Below the pieces are notes generated by a model. The model saw only the letters and a program-made list of their open reading frames with translations, was not told the origin of the DNA and made no database searches. Of a stretch of 64,000 bases of DNA, positions 1 to 8,655 are shown in pieces. The stretch is taken from the NCBI RefSeq assembly GCF_030705305.1, contig NZ_JAUZEE010000005.1, forward strand, positions 186,001 through 250,000, written 5' to 3'. A program made the translations under genes and the position numbers. Each line of letters starts with the position of its first letter. The first letter of the stretch is position 1. Source of the stretch: Leptothrix discophora (GTDB taxonomy: Bacteria; Pseudomonadota; Gammaproteobacteria; Burkholderiales; Burkholderiaceae_C).

Positions 1-1
1 T

Positions 2-1195
2 CTGCTGGCCCTCGCCGCCTGTGGCGGCGGCGGCGCCGCAGCCGGCCCTGGCGGCCCGGGCGGCATGCCGCCGCCGTCGGTCGGTGTCGTCACCGTCCAG
101 CCGGCCAGCGTCGAGATGCTGACCGAGCTGCCCGGCCGGCTCGAGGCCTGGCGCACCGCCCAGGTCCGCGCCCGCATCCCCGGCATCGTCAACAAGCGCC
201 TCTACACCGAAGGCGCGATGGTCAAGGCCGGCCAGGCGCTGTTCGAGATCGACCCCGCCCCCTTCCAGGCCGCGCTCGACAGCGCGCTGGCCAGCGTGGC
301 GCGCGCCGAGGCCTCGGTCGCGCAGGCCCAGTCGGTGGTCGAACGCAACCGTCCGCTGGCCGCCGCCCAGGTCGTCAGCGATGCCGAGTGGGTCGCCAAC
401 CAGAACGCGCTGAAGCAGGCGCAGGCCGATCTCGCCGCCACCCAGGCGGCGGTGGCCGCTGCGCGCATCAACCTCGGCCATGCCTCGGTCCGGGCGCCGA
501 TCGCCGGCTTCATCGGCCGCGCCCAGGTGACCGAGGGCGCGCTGGTTGGCCAGGGCGACGCGACGCTGCTGGCGACCATCCAGCAGACCCAGTCGATGTA
601 CGTGAACTTCACCCAGTCGGCCAGCGAGGCGATGCGCCTGCGCCGGGCCTACGAGGCCGGCCAGTTCAAGCGCGTCGGTGGTGCCGGCGCCGAGGTCAGG
701 CTGGTGCTCGACGACGGCAGCGTCTACCCGCGTGCGGGCAAGCTGCTGTTCTCGGACCTGAGCGTGGACGCCGGCACCGGCCAGGTCACGCTGCGCGCCG
801 AGGTGCCCAACCCGGACGGCCTGCTGCTGCCCGGTCTGTACGTGAAGGTCCGGCTGGCCCAGGCCAAGGCCGACGGCGGCATGCTGGTGCCGCAGCAGGC
901 CGTGACGCGCGGTGGCGCGGGCGGTGCCGACATCCTGATGGTGGTCGGCGAGGGCAACATGCCGGCGCCTCGCCCGGTCAAGATCGGCGGCGCGAATGGC
1001 CAGGACTGGGTCGTGCTCGACGGCCTGAAGGCGGGCGACCAGGTCATCGTCGACGGCTTCCAGAAGATGCGCCCGAACACGCCGGTCACGCCGGTGCCGT
1101 GGACGCCCGGCGGCGCCAAGCCGGCTGGCGCTCCCGCGGTGGCCGCCTCGGCAGCCGCTGCGGCCCCGGCCGCCTCCGCCGCCTCGGCCCGCTGA
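2..1195 (+). CDS. RND efflux membrane fusion (periplasmic adaptor) lipoprotein, 5' end missing
   Basis: AcrA/MexA-type adaptor that would bridge the inner-membrane pump and the outer-membrane channel downstream. The frame is open from base 2, and a lipobox (LALAAC) is encoded at about bases 5-22, followed by a Gly/Ala-rich linker. The true start therefore lies before the window, and an internal ATG at 65 is not the start. Visible features are a lipoyl/barrel-sandwich segment (ARIPGIVNKR, then EGAMVKAGQ), an alpha-hairpin rich in Ala and Gln, the second lipoyl half (VRAPIAGFIGR) and a C-terminal beta-barrel/membrane-proximal region (LPGLYVKVRL). The tail is Ala/Pro-rich. The stop is 16 bp before the pump gene, so they form one operon. 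The family assignment is firm; the exported compound cannot be inferred. Confidence 0.93.
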   Translation: MLALAACGGGGAAAGPGGPGGMPPPSVGVVTVQPASVEMLTELPGRLEAWRTAQVRARIPGIVNKRLYTEGAMVKAGQALFEIDPAPFQAALDSALASVARAEASVAQAQSVVERNRPLAAAQVVSDAEWVANQNALKQAQADLAATQAAVAAARINLGHASVRAPIAGFIGRAQVTEGALVGQGDATLLATIQQTQSMYVNFTQSASEAMRLRRAYEAGQFKRVGGAGAEVRLVLDDGSVYPRAGKLLFSDLSVDAGTGQVTLRAEVPNPDGLLLPGLYVKVRLAQAKADGGMLVPQQAVTRGGAGGADILMVVGEGNMPAPRPVKIGGANGQDWVVLDGLKAGDQVIVDGFQKMRPNTPVTPVPWTPGGAKPAGAPAVAASAAAAAPAASAASAR

Positions 1196-1211
1196 CCCCG
1201 AAGGCTGACGC

Positions 1212-4200
1212 ATGAACTCCAAGTTCTTCATCGACCGGCCCATCTTCGCGTGGGTCATCGCGCTGTTCATCCTCGTGCTCGGCGCGGCGGCGATCACCCG
1301 CCTGCCGGTGGCGCAGTACCCGACGGTGGCGCCGCCCGCCATCGTCATCAACACGGCCTACCCGGGTGCCTCGGCCCAGGTGCTGGAAGACAGCGTGCTG
1401 GCCGTCATCGAGCAGGAGCTCAACGGCGCGCCCGGCCTGATCTACATGGAATCGAGCGCCGACGCCAACGGCGGCGGCCAGATCACCGTGACCTTCGAGC
1501 CCGGCACCGACGTCTCGATCGCCCAGATCGAGGTCCAGAACCGGCTCAGCCGCGCCACGCCGCGCCTGCCCGCGGCGGTGGTGCAGCAGGGCGTGCGGGT
1601 CGACAAGGCGCGCTCGAACTTCCTGCTGTTCGTCTCGCTCACGTCGACCAACCCGGCCTATGACCCGGTCGCGCTGGGCGACTACGCGGCGCGCAACATC
1701 CAGCCCGAGCTGCTGCGCATCGCCGGTGTCGGCCAGGCCCAGCTGTTCGGCACCGAACGCGCGATGCGGGTCTGGATCGACCCGGCCAAGCTGCTGTCCT
1801 ACGGCCTCGGATCGGCCGACGTGGTGGCCGCGATCCGGGCCCAGAACATCCAGGTCTCGGCCGGCACGGTGGGTGGCACGCCCAACCCGCAGGAGCAGGG
1901 CGTCTACGCGACCGTCTCGGTGGCTGGCCAGTTCACCTCCACGGCCGAGTTCGGCCAGGTGCTGCTGCGCGCCAACGCCGACGGTTCGACCGTGCGGCTC
2001 AAGGACGTCGCCCGGCTCGAACTCGGCGGGGCGAACTACGCCACGTCCTCGCGCCTGAACGGCAAGCCGTCGAGCGGCATCGGCGTCCAGCTCTCGCCGA
2101 CCGGCAACGCGGTGGCGACCGCTGCGGCCATCAAGGCCCGCATGGCGGAGCTGCAGAAGTTCTTCCCCGACGGCGTCGCCTACGAGGTGCCCTACGACTC
2201 GTCGAAGTTCGTCAGCATCTCGATCCAGCAGGTCGTGACGACGCTGCTGGAGGCCGTCGCGCTGGTCTTCGTCGTGATGTTCGTGTTCCTGCAGAACATC
2301 CGCTACACGCTGATCCCGACCATCGTCGTGCCGATCGCGCTGATGGGCACCTTCGCCGTCATGCTGACGATGGGCTACTCGATCAACGTGCTGACGCTGT
2401 TCGGCATGGTGCTCGCCATCGGCATCCTGGTCGACGACGCGATCGTGGTGGTCGAGAACGTCGAGCGCATCATGGCCGAGGAGGGCCTCTCGCCGGCCGA
2501 GGCCACGCGCAAGGCGATGGGCCAGATCACCGGCGCCATCATCGGCATCACCGTGGTGCTGGTCAGCGTGTTCGTGCCCATGGCCTTCTTCGCCGGCTCG
2601 GTCGGCAACATCTACCGCCAGTTCTCGGTGGCGATGGTGGCCTCGATGCTGTTCTCGGCGCTGATGGCGCTGTCGCTGACGCCGGCCCTGTGCGCGACGC
2701 TGCTCAAGCCCATCCCGCCCGGTCACCATGAGCGTCGCGGCCCGTTTGGCTGGTTCAACCGCGCCTTCAAGCGCACGACCCACGGCTACGAGGCGGTGGT
2801 CGCCCGCATCATCCGCAAGGCCGGTCGCTACCTGCTGATCTACGGCGCGGTGCTGCTGGGCGTGGCCTGGCTCTACAAGAGCCTGCCGACCTCCTTCCTG
2901 CCCAACGAGGACCAGGGCTACCTGATCGTCAACGTGCAGCTGCCGCCGGGCGCCTCGGTGCACCGGACCGAGGCGGTGATGAGCCAGGTCGAGGGCTTCT
3001 TCCTGGCCCAGCCCGAGGTCGACAAGGTCGTCGGCGTGATCGGCTTCAGCTTCTCCGGCGCCGGCCAGAACGCGGCCATCGCCTTCGTGCCGCTGAAGGA
3101 CTGGAAGGACCGCCCCGGCCCGCAGCACTCGGCCCAGGCGCTCGCCGGCCGGGCCTTTGGCGCGCTGATGGGCATCCGCGATGCCTTCATCTTCCCGCTG
3201 TCGCCGCCGCCCATTCCCGAGCTGGGCACCGCCACCGGCTTCAACTTCCGGCTGCAGGACCGCAACGGCCAGGGCCACGAGGCGCTGGTCGCCGCGCGCA
3301 ACCAGCTGCTGGGCATGGCGCGCCAGAGCAAGGTGCTGGCGGGCGTGCGTCCGGACGGCCTGGAGGACGCGCCGCAGGTCAAGCTCGACATCGACCGCGA
3401 GCGTGCCGCCGCGCTGGGCGTGTCCTACGACAGCATCGCCAACGTGCTGGCCACCGCCTTCGGCTCGGCCTACGTCAACGACTTCCCGAACGCCGGCCGG
3501 CTGCAGCGCGTGATCGTCCAGGCCGATGCGAAGTCCCGCATGCAGCCCGACGACCTGCTCAAGCTCAACGTGCCCAACAGCCGTGGCCAGCAGGTGCCGA
3601 TCGCCTCGTTCGCGACCACCCGCTGGGTCACCGGCCCGGTCCAGACCGTGCGCTACAACGGCTACCCGGCGATGAAGCTGGGCGGCGATGCCGCGCCCGG
3701 CTACAGCACCGGCGAGGCCATGGCCGAGATGGAACGCCTGGCCGGCCAGCTGCCGCCGGGCTTCGGCTTCGAGTGGACCGGCCAGTCGCGCGAGGAAAAG
3801 CTGTCGGGCTCGCAGGCCATGATCCTGCTGGGCTTCTCGATGCTGGCGGTCTTCCTGTGCCTGTCGGCGCTCTACGAGAGCTGGAGCATCCCGGTGGCCG
3901 TGCTGCTGGTCGTGCCGCTGGGCGTGCTGGGATCGCTGACCGGCGTGTGGCTGCGCGGCATGCCCAACGACGTCTACTTCAAGGTCGGCCTGATCACCAT
4001 CATCGGCCTGTCGGCCAAGAACGCGATCCTGATCATCGAGTTCGCCAAGGACCTGCAGGCCGAGGGCAAGGGCCTGCTGGAGGCCACGCTCGAGGCCTGC
4101 CACCTGCGTTTCCGCCCGATCGTGATGACCTCGTTCGCCTTCATCCTCGGCGTGCTGCCGCTGGCCATCGCGACCGGCGCGGGCTCGGCCAGCCAGCGCG

Positions 4201-4385
4201 CCATCGGCACGGGCGTGATGGGCGGCATGATCACGGCCACCGTGCTGGCGGTCTTCCTCGTGCCGGTGTTCTTCGTGGTGGTTCGCCGCCTGTTTCCGGG
4301 CACGCGGCTGATGCACCTCGGTGGCACCATCGCCTCGCCCGCGTCCGACGCGGCCACCGCCGAAGCCCTGGGCGGGAAGCACTGA
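1212..4385 (+). CDS. RND multidrug efflux pump, inner-membrane AcrB/MexB-type (HAE1) subunit
   Basis: Proton-driven trimeric drug exporter. At 1057 residues it matches the usual HAE1 length. It starts with the family-typical N-terminus MNSKFFIDRPIFAWVIA. The TM4 proton-relay motif GILVDDAIVVVENV lies at about residues 404-417 with both Asp intact, and the TM10 Lys is present in GLSAKNAILIIEF. Two large periplasmic loops separate two sets of six membrane spans. The gene lies directly between adaptor and channel genes, so this is a complete tripartite cassette. No regulator is inside the window; one may lie upstream. The substrate is unknown. Confidence 0.97.
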   Translation: MNSKFFIDRPIFAWVIALFILVLGAAAITRLPVAQYPTVAPPAIVINTAYPGASAQVLEDSVLAVIEQELNGAPGLIYMESSADANGGGQITVTFEPGTDVSIAQIEVQNRLSRATPRLPAAVVQQGVRVDKARSNFLLFVSLTSTNPAYDPVALGDYAARNIQPELLRIAGVGQAQLFGTERAMRVWIDPAKLLSYGLGSADVVAAIRAQNIQVSAGTVGGTPNPQEQGVYATVSVAGQFTSTAEFGQVLLRANADGSTVRLKDVARLELGGANYATSSRLNGKPSSGIGVQLSPTGNAVATAAAIKARMAELQKFFPDGVAYEVPYDSSKFVSISIQQVVTTLLEAVALVFVVMFVFLQNIRYTLIPTIVVPIALMGTFAVMLTMGYSINVLTLFGMVLAIGILVDDAIVVVENVERIMAEEGLSPAEATRKAMGQITGAIIGITVVLVSVFVPMAFFAGSVGNIYRQFSVAMVASMLFSALMALSLTPALCATLLKPIPPGHHERRGPFGWFNRAFKRTTHGYEAVVARIIRKAGRYLLIYGAVLLGVAWLYKSLPTSFLPNEDQGYLIVNVQLPPGASVHRTEAVMSQVEGFFLAQPEVDKVVGVIGFSFSGAGQNAAIAFVPLKDWKDRPGPQHSAQALAGRAFGALMGIRDAFIFPLSPPPIPELGTATGFNFRLQDRNGQGHEALVAARNQLLGMARQSKVLAGVRPDGLEDAPQVKLDIDRERAAALGVSYDSIANVLATAFGSAYVNDFPNAGRLQRVIVQADAKSRMQPDDLLKLNVPNSRGQQVPIASFATTRWVTGPVQTVRYNGYPAMKLGGDAAPGYSTGEAMAEMERLAGQLPPGFGFEWTGQSREEKLSGSQAMILLGFSMLAVFLCLSALYESWSIPVAVLLVVPLGVLGSLTGVWLRGMPNDVYFKVGLITIIGLSAKNAILIIEFAKDLQAEGKGLLEATLEACHLRFRPIVMTSFAFILGVLPLAIATGAGSASQRAIGTGVMGGMITATVLAVFLVPVFFVVVRRLFPGTRLMHLGGTIASPASDAATAEALGGKH

Positions 4386-4386
4386 C

Positions 4387-5928
4387 ATGACCTTCCCCAT
4401 CCACACCCGCATGACGACGAAGACGACGATGCGTGATGAACCTTCCTCCCTGCTGCGCCCGCTGACGCTGGCCGTGGCCGTCGCGCTGCTGTCCGGCTGC
4501 GCCGACCTGGCCCCGCGACTCGAACGTCCGGCCCTGCCGGTGCCCGGGCAGTTCGTGCTGCCCACGGCGGCGGCGGCTTCCGACGCCGCAGCGGCCGCCG
4601 CCGCGCTGCCGGCCTCGGCACCGGCCGAGCCGCTGGCCTGGGGCGACTGGGTGCGCGACCCCGGCCTGCGCCGCCAGGTCGAGGCCGCGCTGGCGAACAA
4701 CCGTGACCTGCGCGTCGCGGCGCTGAACGTCGAGCGCGCCCGGGCCCAGCTGGACGCCTCGCTGGCCGACCGCTACCCGACCCTCGGTGCGGGCCTCACC
4801 GCCAACTCGGCGCCCAACGTGTCGACCGGCAAGCAGGCCCAGACCTACACCGCCGGCCTGCAGCTGGCCAGCTGGGAGATCGACTTCCTCGGCCGCATCC
4901 GCACCCTCAACGACGCGGCCCGCTCGCAGCTGCTGGCCACCGAGGCCGGCCGTCGCAGCGCCGAGCTGAGCATCGTCGCGGCCGTCACCCAGACCTGGCT
5001 GGCGCTGCTGGCCGACCGCCAGGCCATCGACCTGGCCCAGCGCAGCCTGGCCAGCCGCGAGCAGACGCTGGCGCTGACCCGGCTGCAGGCCCAGGCCGGC
5101 GCCACGTCGGTGCTGGCACTGCAGGGCAACGTCAACCTGGTGGCCCAGGCCCGCGTCGCGCTGCAGCAGGCGCTGCGCCAGCGCGCCCAGGACCTGTCGA
5201 CGCTGGCGCTGCTGACCGGCGCCCAGCCGGCCGCCGACGCCGTGCCCGGCCTGCCGCCGCCCCCCCCGGCCGCGACCGCGCCGAACGCCAACGTGGCGGT
5301 GGCCGACACGACCGGCTCGGTGCTGACCGAGGACCCGCTGGCCGGCGTGCTGGCCGATGTCCCGGCCGGCCTGGATGCCCGCGTGCTGCTGCGTCGCCCC
5401 GACGTGGTGCAGGCCGAACGCCAGCTGGAGGCGGCCAACGCCAACATCGGCGCGGCCCGCGCGGCGATGTTCCCGCGCATCACGCTGACCGGCAGCGCCG
5501 GCCAGGCGTCGAGCCAGTTCAGCGGCCTGTTCCAGGGCGGCAACTTCGCCTGGACGCTGGGCGCGCAGGCGCTGATGACGATCTTCGACGCCGGCCGCAA
5601 CCAGGCCAACGTCAACGCGACGACGGTCGGCCGCGACATCGCGGTGGCGCAGTACGAGCGCGCGGTCCAGTCCGCCTTCAAGGACACAGCCGACGCGCTG
5701 GACGGCCTGTCGACCTGGCAGGCCCAGCGCGAGGCCCAGGCCGAGCAATCGGCCAGCGCCCGCGAGATCGCCCGCCTGACCGACCTGCGCGTGCGCGCCG
5801 GCGCCGCCAGCGAACTCGACCGCCTCGACGCCCAGCGCAGCCTGCTGCAGGCCGAACAGGCGCTGCTGCAGACGCGCCTGGCCGAGCAGCTCAACCGCGT
5901 CGCGCTGTGGAAGGCTCTCGGCGGCTGA
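4387..5928 (+). CDS. Outer-membrane efflux channel lipoprotein, NodT/OprM family
   Basis: TolC-fold trimeric channel completing the RND pump. The chosen ATG lies one base after the pump stop codon. In-frame ATGs at 4411 and 4429 are also possible, and the 4429 start gives the cleanest lipoprotein signal (charged MRDEP, a hydrophobic run, then LLSGC). The body carries the duplicated OMF repeat: NNRDLRVAALNVERARAQ early, and RRPDVVQAERQLEAANANIGAARA in the second half broken by GMF-like turns. A Pro/Ala-rich insertion separates the two halves. Expected to be co-transcribed with the adaptor and pump. Confident family call; the start is uncertain by up to 14 codons. Confidence 0.93.
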   Translation: MTFPIHTRMTTKTTMRDEPSSLLRPLTLAVAVALLSGCADLAPRLERPALPVPGQFVLPTAAAASDAAAAAAALPASAPAEPLAWGDWVRDPGLRRQVEAALANNRDLRVAALNVERARAQLDASLADRYPTLGAGLTANSAPNVSTGKQAQTYTAGLQLASWEIDFLGRIRTLNDAARSQLLATEAGRRSAELSIVAAVTQTWLALLADRQAIDLAQRSLASREQTLALTRLQAQAGATSVLALQGNVNLVAQARVALQQALRQRAQDLSTLALLTGAQPAADAVPGLPPPPPAATAPNANVAVADTTGSVLTEDPLAGVLADVPAGLDARVLLRRPDVVQAERQLEAANANIGAARAAMFPRITLTGSAGQASSQFSGLFQGGNFAWTLGAQALMTIFDAGRNQANVNATTVGRDIAVAQYERAVQSAFKDTADALDGLSTWQAQREAQAEQSASAREIARLTDLRVRAGAASELDRLDAQRSLLQAEQALLQTRLAEQLNRVALWKALGG

Positions 5929-6131
5929 GCTCGGGCCGGCGGCAGACGCGGTCTGGCCCCGGTCTTGCTCAGCCTCTGGCGTGATCCCGGGCAAGTCTCG
6001 CGTGCAGATTTGGCGCGAGCGGCTGCGTCATCCATCGCGGTGATGCGGCGCCTGCGGGTCTGGCCTCATGCTGGCGGCTGCCGTCGCACGTCGCCGGCCT
6101 GACCTCCCGATGCCTCGCCAGGAGCCGCCCC
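5929..6131. other. Intergenic gap after the RND operon
   Basis: About 200 bp with no convincing ORF, repeat or strong hairpin. It should contain the promoter for the downstream metallopeptidase gene, but no clear -35/-10 pair was seen. Confidence 0.4.
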
Positions 6132-6869
6132 ATGCGCCCATCCGCCCCGACCGATCGCCCCGCCCGCCGGACCCGGCTCCGAGCGGTGTGGTGGCAGGCC
6201 CTGCTGGCGGGCGCGCTGCTGTCGACCGGCTGGAACGCCGGGGCAGCCGACCCGGCGCCCGCGCCGGAGACCATCCGCCAGGTGCTCGACCGATCGGCCC
6301 GGACGCGGCTGGACGGCTACGCGCAGCACCAGGTCGACCCGGCCCACAGCGCGCTGATCCGCGCTGACCTGGAACGCATCTTCAACCAGCTGGCACACCG
6401 GCCGGACATCGAGCTGCTGGTGGTCGACGGGCCGTTCCACGCCGAGACGCTGGCCGGCCGCATGCTGGTCGTCAGCGCCAGCCTCGCGGCCTTGCCCGAA
6501 GGCGAGCGCCTGTTCATCCTGGCCCACGAGGTCGGCCATGCGGTGATGGGCCACTGGGGCGAGCTGGGCGACCTCTACACCCGCCTGATTCCCGGCGAGG
6601 TCCGCCCGGAGGTCACCGACGCCGTCGCGCCGCAGCTCGGACGCGAGGCCTCGAACCTGGTCCACGGCCACGAATACGCCGCCGACGCCTACGCCTGGCA
6701 GATCCTGCGCAGCCTCGGCTACGGCATGGACAGCGTCATGGCCGCGCTCCAGGTCGTGCCCGGCATGGGCGACACGCCGACCCACCCCGCCACGCGCAAG
6801 CGCTACGCCCGCCTGCGCATGCTCGGCGAGAACGACCTGCGCAGCGCCGCGCTCAAGAACCCCGACTGA
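6132..6869 (+). CDS. M48-family zinc metallopeptidase, exported
   Basis: Predicted periplasmic zinc protease of 245 residues. The basic N-terminus (RPARRTRLR) followed by a hydrophobic segment to about residue 38 looks like a signal peptide ending near GAAD. The catalytic HEVGH motif is at residues 132-136, and a second conserved HEYAAD stretch at about 180-185 supplies the likely third zinc ligand Glu181. Both are diagnostic of the M48/Oma1-like family. It has no TPR domain, unlike BepA-type proteases, so it is a short, stand-alone version. It is monocistronic: it is followed by a repeat pair and a convergent gene. Substrate unknown. Confidence 0.88.
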   Translation: MRPSAPTDRPARRTRLRAVWWQALLAGALLSTGWNAGAADPAPAPETIRQVLDRSARTRLDGYAQHQVDPAHSALIRADLERIFNQLAHRPDIELLVVDGPFHAETLAGRMLVVSASLAALPEGERLFILAHEVGHAVMGHWGELGDLYTRLIPGEVRPEVTDAVAPQLGREASNLVHGHEYAADAYAWQILRSLGYGMDSVMAALQVVPGMGDTPTHPATRKRYARLRMLGENDLRSAALKNPD

Positions 6870-6894
6870 ACCGGGTCAGCCCCCGGGCCGAGCG

Positions 6895-6981
6895 CCGGGC
6901 CGAGCGCCGGGCCGCCCCAAGCCGGCCCGGACCCCCACGGGGGTGGTCACGCGTACCCGCGTGACCGGGGGCTCCAAGTCA
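6895..6981 (-). repeat. Post-stop GC-rich palindromic element, family A (first of a tandem pair)
   Basis: An 87-bp unit directly followed by a near-identical copy. It contains CCCCCACGGGGG, the inverted pair GGTCACGCG/CGCGTGACC around TAC, and CGGGCCGCCCCAAGCC. The same element family recurs at 43064 and 57128, always starting next to the stop codon of a leftward gene. It may act as an RNA hairpin or terminator for amn. Confidence 0.8.
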
Positions 6982-7066
6982 CCGGGCCGAGCGCCGGGCC
7001 GCCCCAAGCCGGCCCGGACCCCCACGGGGGGTGGTCACGCGTACCCGCGTGACCGGGGGCTCCAGT
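6982..7066 (-). repeat. Post-stop GC-rich palindromic element, family A (second of a tandem pair)
   Basis: Differs from the preceding unit by a one-base extension of the G-run and a few bases near the edge. It abuts the amn stop codon (7067-7069, TGA on the minus strand). The exact tandem duplication shows that these elements can amplify locally. Confidence 0.8.
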
Positions 7067-8554
7067 TCACTGAAACGCGACCTCGGCGAAGCTCCGCAGC
7101 TTGCGGCTGTGCAGGTGATCCAGCCCCTGGTGGCGCAGGATCTCGATCGCGCGGATGCCGATGCGCAGGTGCTGGTCGACCCGCTCGCGGTAGAACTGGT
7201 TGGCCATGCCCGGCAGCTTGATCTCGCCGTGCAGCGGCTTGTCGGACACGCACAGCAGCGTGCCGTAGGGGACGCGGAAGCGGAAGCCGTTGGCGGCGAT
7301 GGTGGCGCTTTCCATGTCCAGCGCGACCGCACGGCTCTGGCTGAAGCGGCGCTCGGGGCCCGGGTGCGGCAGCAGCTCCCAGTTGCGGTTGTCGGTGCTG
7401 GCGACCGTGCCGGTGCGCATGATCTTCTTGAGCTCGTAGCCCGACAGCTGCGTCACCTCGGCCACCGCTTCCTCCAGCGCCAGCTGGACCTCGGCCAGCG
7501 GCGGGATCGGGACCCACAGCGGCAGTTCCTCGTCCAGCACGTGGTCCTCGCGCACGTAGCCGTGCGCCAGCACGTAGTCGCCCAGCTGCTGCGTGTTGCG
7601 CAGGCCAGCGCAGTGGCCGAGCATCAGCCAGGCATGCGGGCGCAGCACGGCGATGTGGTCGGTGATGGTCTTCGCATTGCTCGGGCCGACGCCGATGTTG
7701 ACCATCGTGATGCCGCTGTGGCCGTGGCGCTTGAGGTGATAGGCCGGCATCTGCGGCAACCGCGGCGGCGGCGCACCCAGCTCGTCGCCGGCCTCGGCGG
7801 CCAGGCCGGCGCGGCGCGTCACGACGTTGCCGGGCTCGACGAAGGCGACGTACTCGCTCTCCTCGTCGGCCATCAGCTCATGGCCCAGGCGCACGAACTC
7901 GTCGATGTAGAACTGGTAGTTCGTGAACAGCACGTAGTTCTGGAAGTGCTCCGGCATCGTGCCCGTGTAGTGGCGCAGCCGGTGCAGCGAGTAGTCCACC
8001 CGCGGGGCCGTGAACAGCGAGAGCGGATGCCGCACGAGGCCGTCCGGGCCCGGTTGCGGATCGAGCGTGCCGTTGGCGATGCCGTCGTCCATCGCGGCCA
8101 GGTCGGGCAGGTCGAACAGGTCGCGCAGGCGCTGGCGACGCTCGGGCGTCAGCGCGCCTTCGAGGTGATCGTGCTCGGCCAGGCTGAAGTGCACCGGGAT
8201 GGGCTGGCTCGACAGCCCGACCTCCAGCGCCACGCCGTGGTTCTTCAGCAGCAGCTCGAACTGCTCGCGGTAGTAGTGCCGGAACAGCTCCGGCCGCGTC
8301 AGCGTGGTCTCGTACACGCCCGGTCCTGCGACGAAGCCGTAGGCCAGCCGCGAGTCGGCCCGCGCCACGGTGTCGACCCGCACCCGCACGAAGGGATAGC
8401 AGGCACGCACGTGGCCGCCGTCGTCACGGCCGGCGACGAACTCGCGCAGGGCCTGGCGCAGGTGGGCGATGCCGCTGTCGTAGATGGTGCGGGCATGGGC
8501 CAGCGCGGCGCTGGCATCGGTGAACGACTGGGTGGTGATCACGGTGGGGCTCAT
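7067..8554 (-). CDS. amn: AMP nucleosidase
   Basis: Hydrolyses AMP to adenine and ribose 5-phosphate in the cytoplasm, a purine-salvage/energy-balance enzyme. The 495-residue product has the long N-terminal Amn domain (TGTMPEHFQNYVLFTNYQ) and a C-terminal nucleoside-phosphorylase-fold domain with VNIGVGPSNAKTITDH, MLGHCAGLRNTQ and the nucleotide-binding VALDMESATIAANG. The ATG at 8554 gives MSPTVITTQ, in line with the family. Upstream in-frame ATGs at 8563 and 8617 would add residues of low likelihood. It appears monocistronic, with two tandem GC-rich repeats immediately behind the stop. Confidence 0.95.
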   Translation of the reverse strand: MSPTVITTQSFTDASAALAHARTIYDSGIAHLRQALREFVAGRDDGGHVRACYPFVRVRVDTVARADSRLAYGFVAGPGVYETTLTRPELFRHYYREQFELLLKNHGVALEVGLSSQPIPVHFSLAEHDHLEGALTPERRQRLRDLFDLPDLAAMDDGIANGTLDPQPGPDGLVRHPLSLFTAPRVDYSLHRLRHYTGTMPEHFQNYVLFTNYQFYIDEFVRLGHELMADEESEYVAFVEPGNVVTRRAGLAAEAGDELGAPPPRLPQMPAYHLKRHGHSGITMVNIGVGPSNAKTITDHIAVLRPHAWLMLGHCAGLRNTQQLGDYVLAHGYVREDHVLDEELPLWVPIPPLAEVQLALEEAVAEVTQLSGYELKKIMRTGTVASTDNRNWELLPHPGPERRFSQSRAVALDMESATIAANGFRFRVPYGTLLCVSDKPLHGEIKLPGMANQFYRERVDQHLRIGIRAIEILRHQGLDHLHSRKLRSFAEVAFQ

Positions 8555-8655
8555 GCGGCCCATTGTCAGCCGTGAGCCGGCCCTTGTGACCCGGGCCGCG
8601 CCCGCAACGGGCATCAAGCGGGTTTCAGGCCGATTTCAGGCCGGCCGGTCGTGCA

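Noticed and set aside
1086-4700. Very long leftward open frame (about 1200 codons) opposite the RND pump
   Set aside because: His/Arg/Gln-rich low-complexity translation typical of antisense frames in high-GC DNA; the plus-strand pump is unmistakable. The same applies to other long antisense frames opposite boxABC, cysTWA, livKHMGF and the RTX gene.
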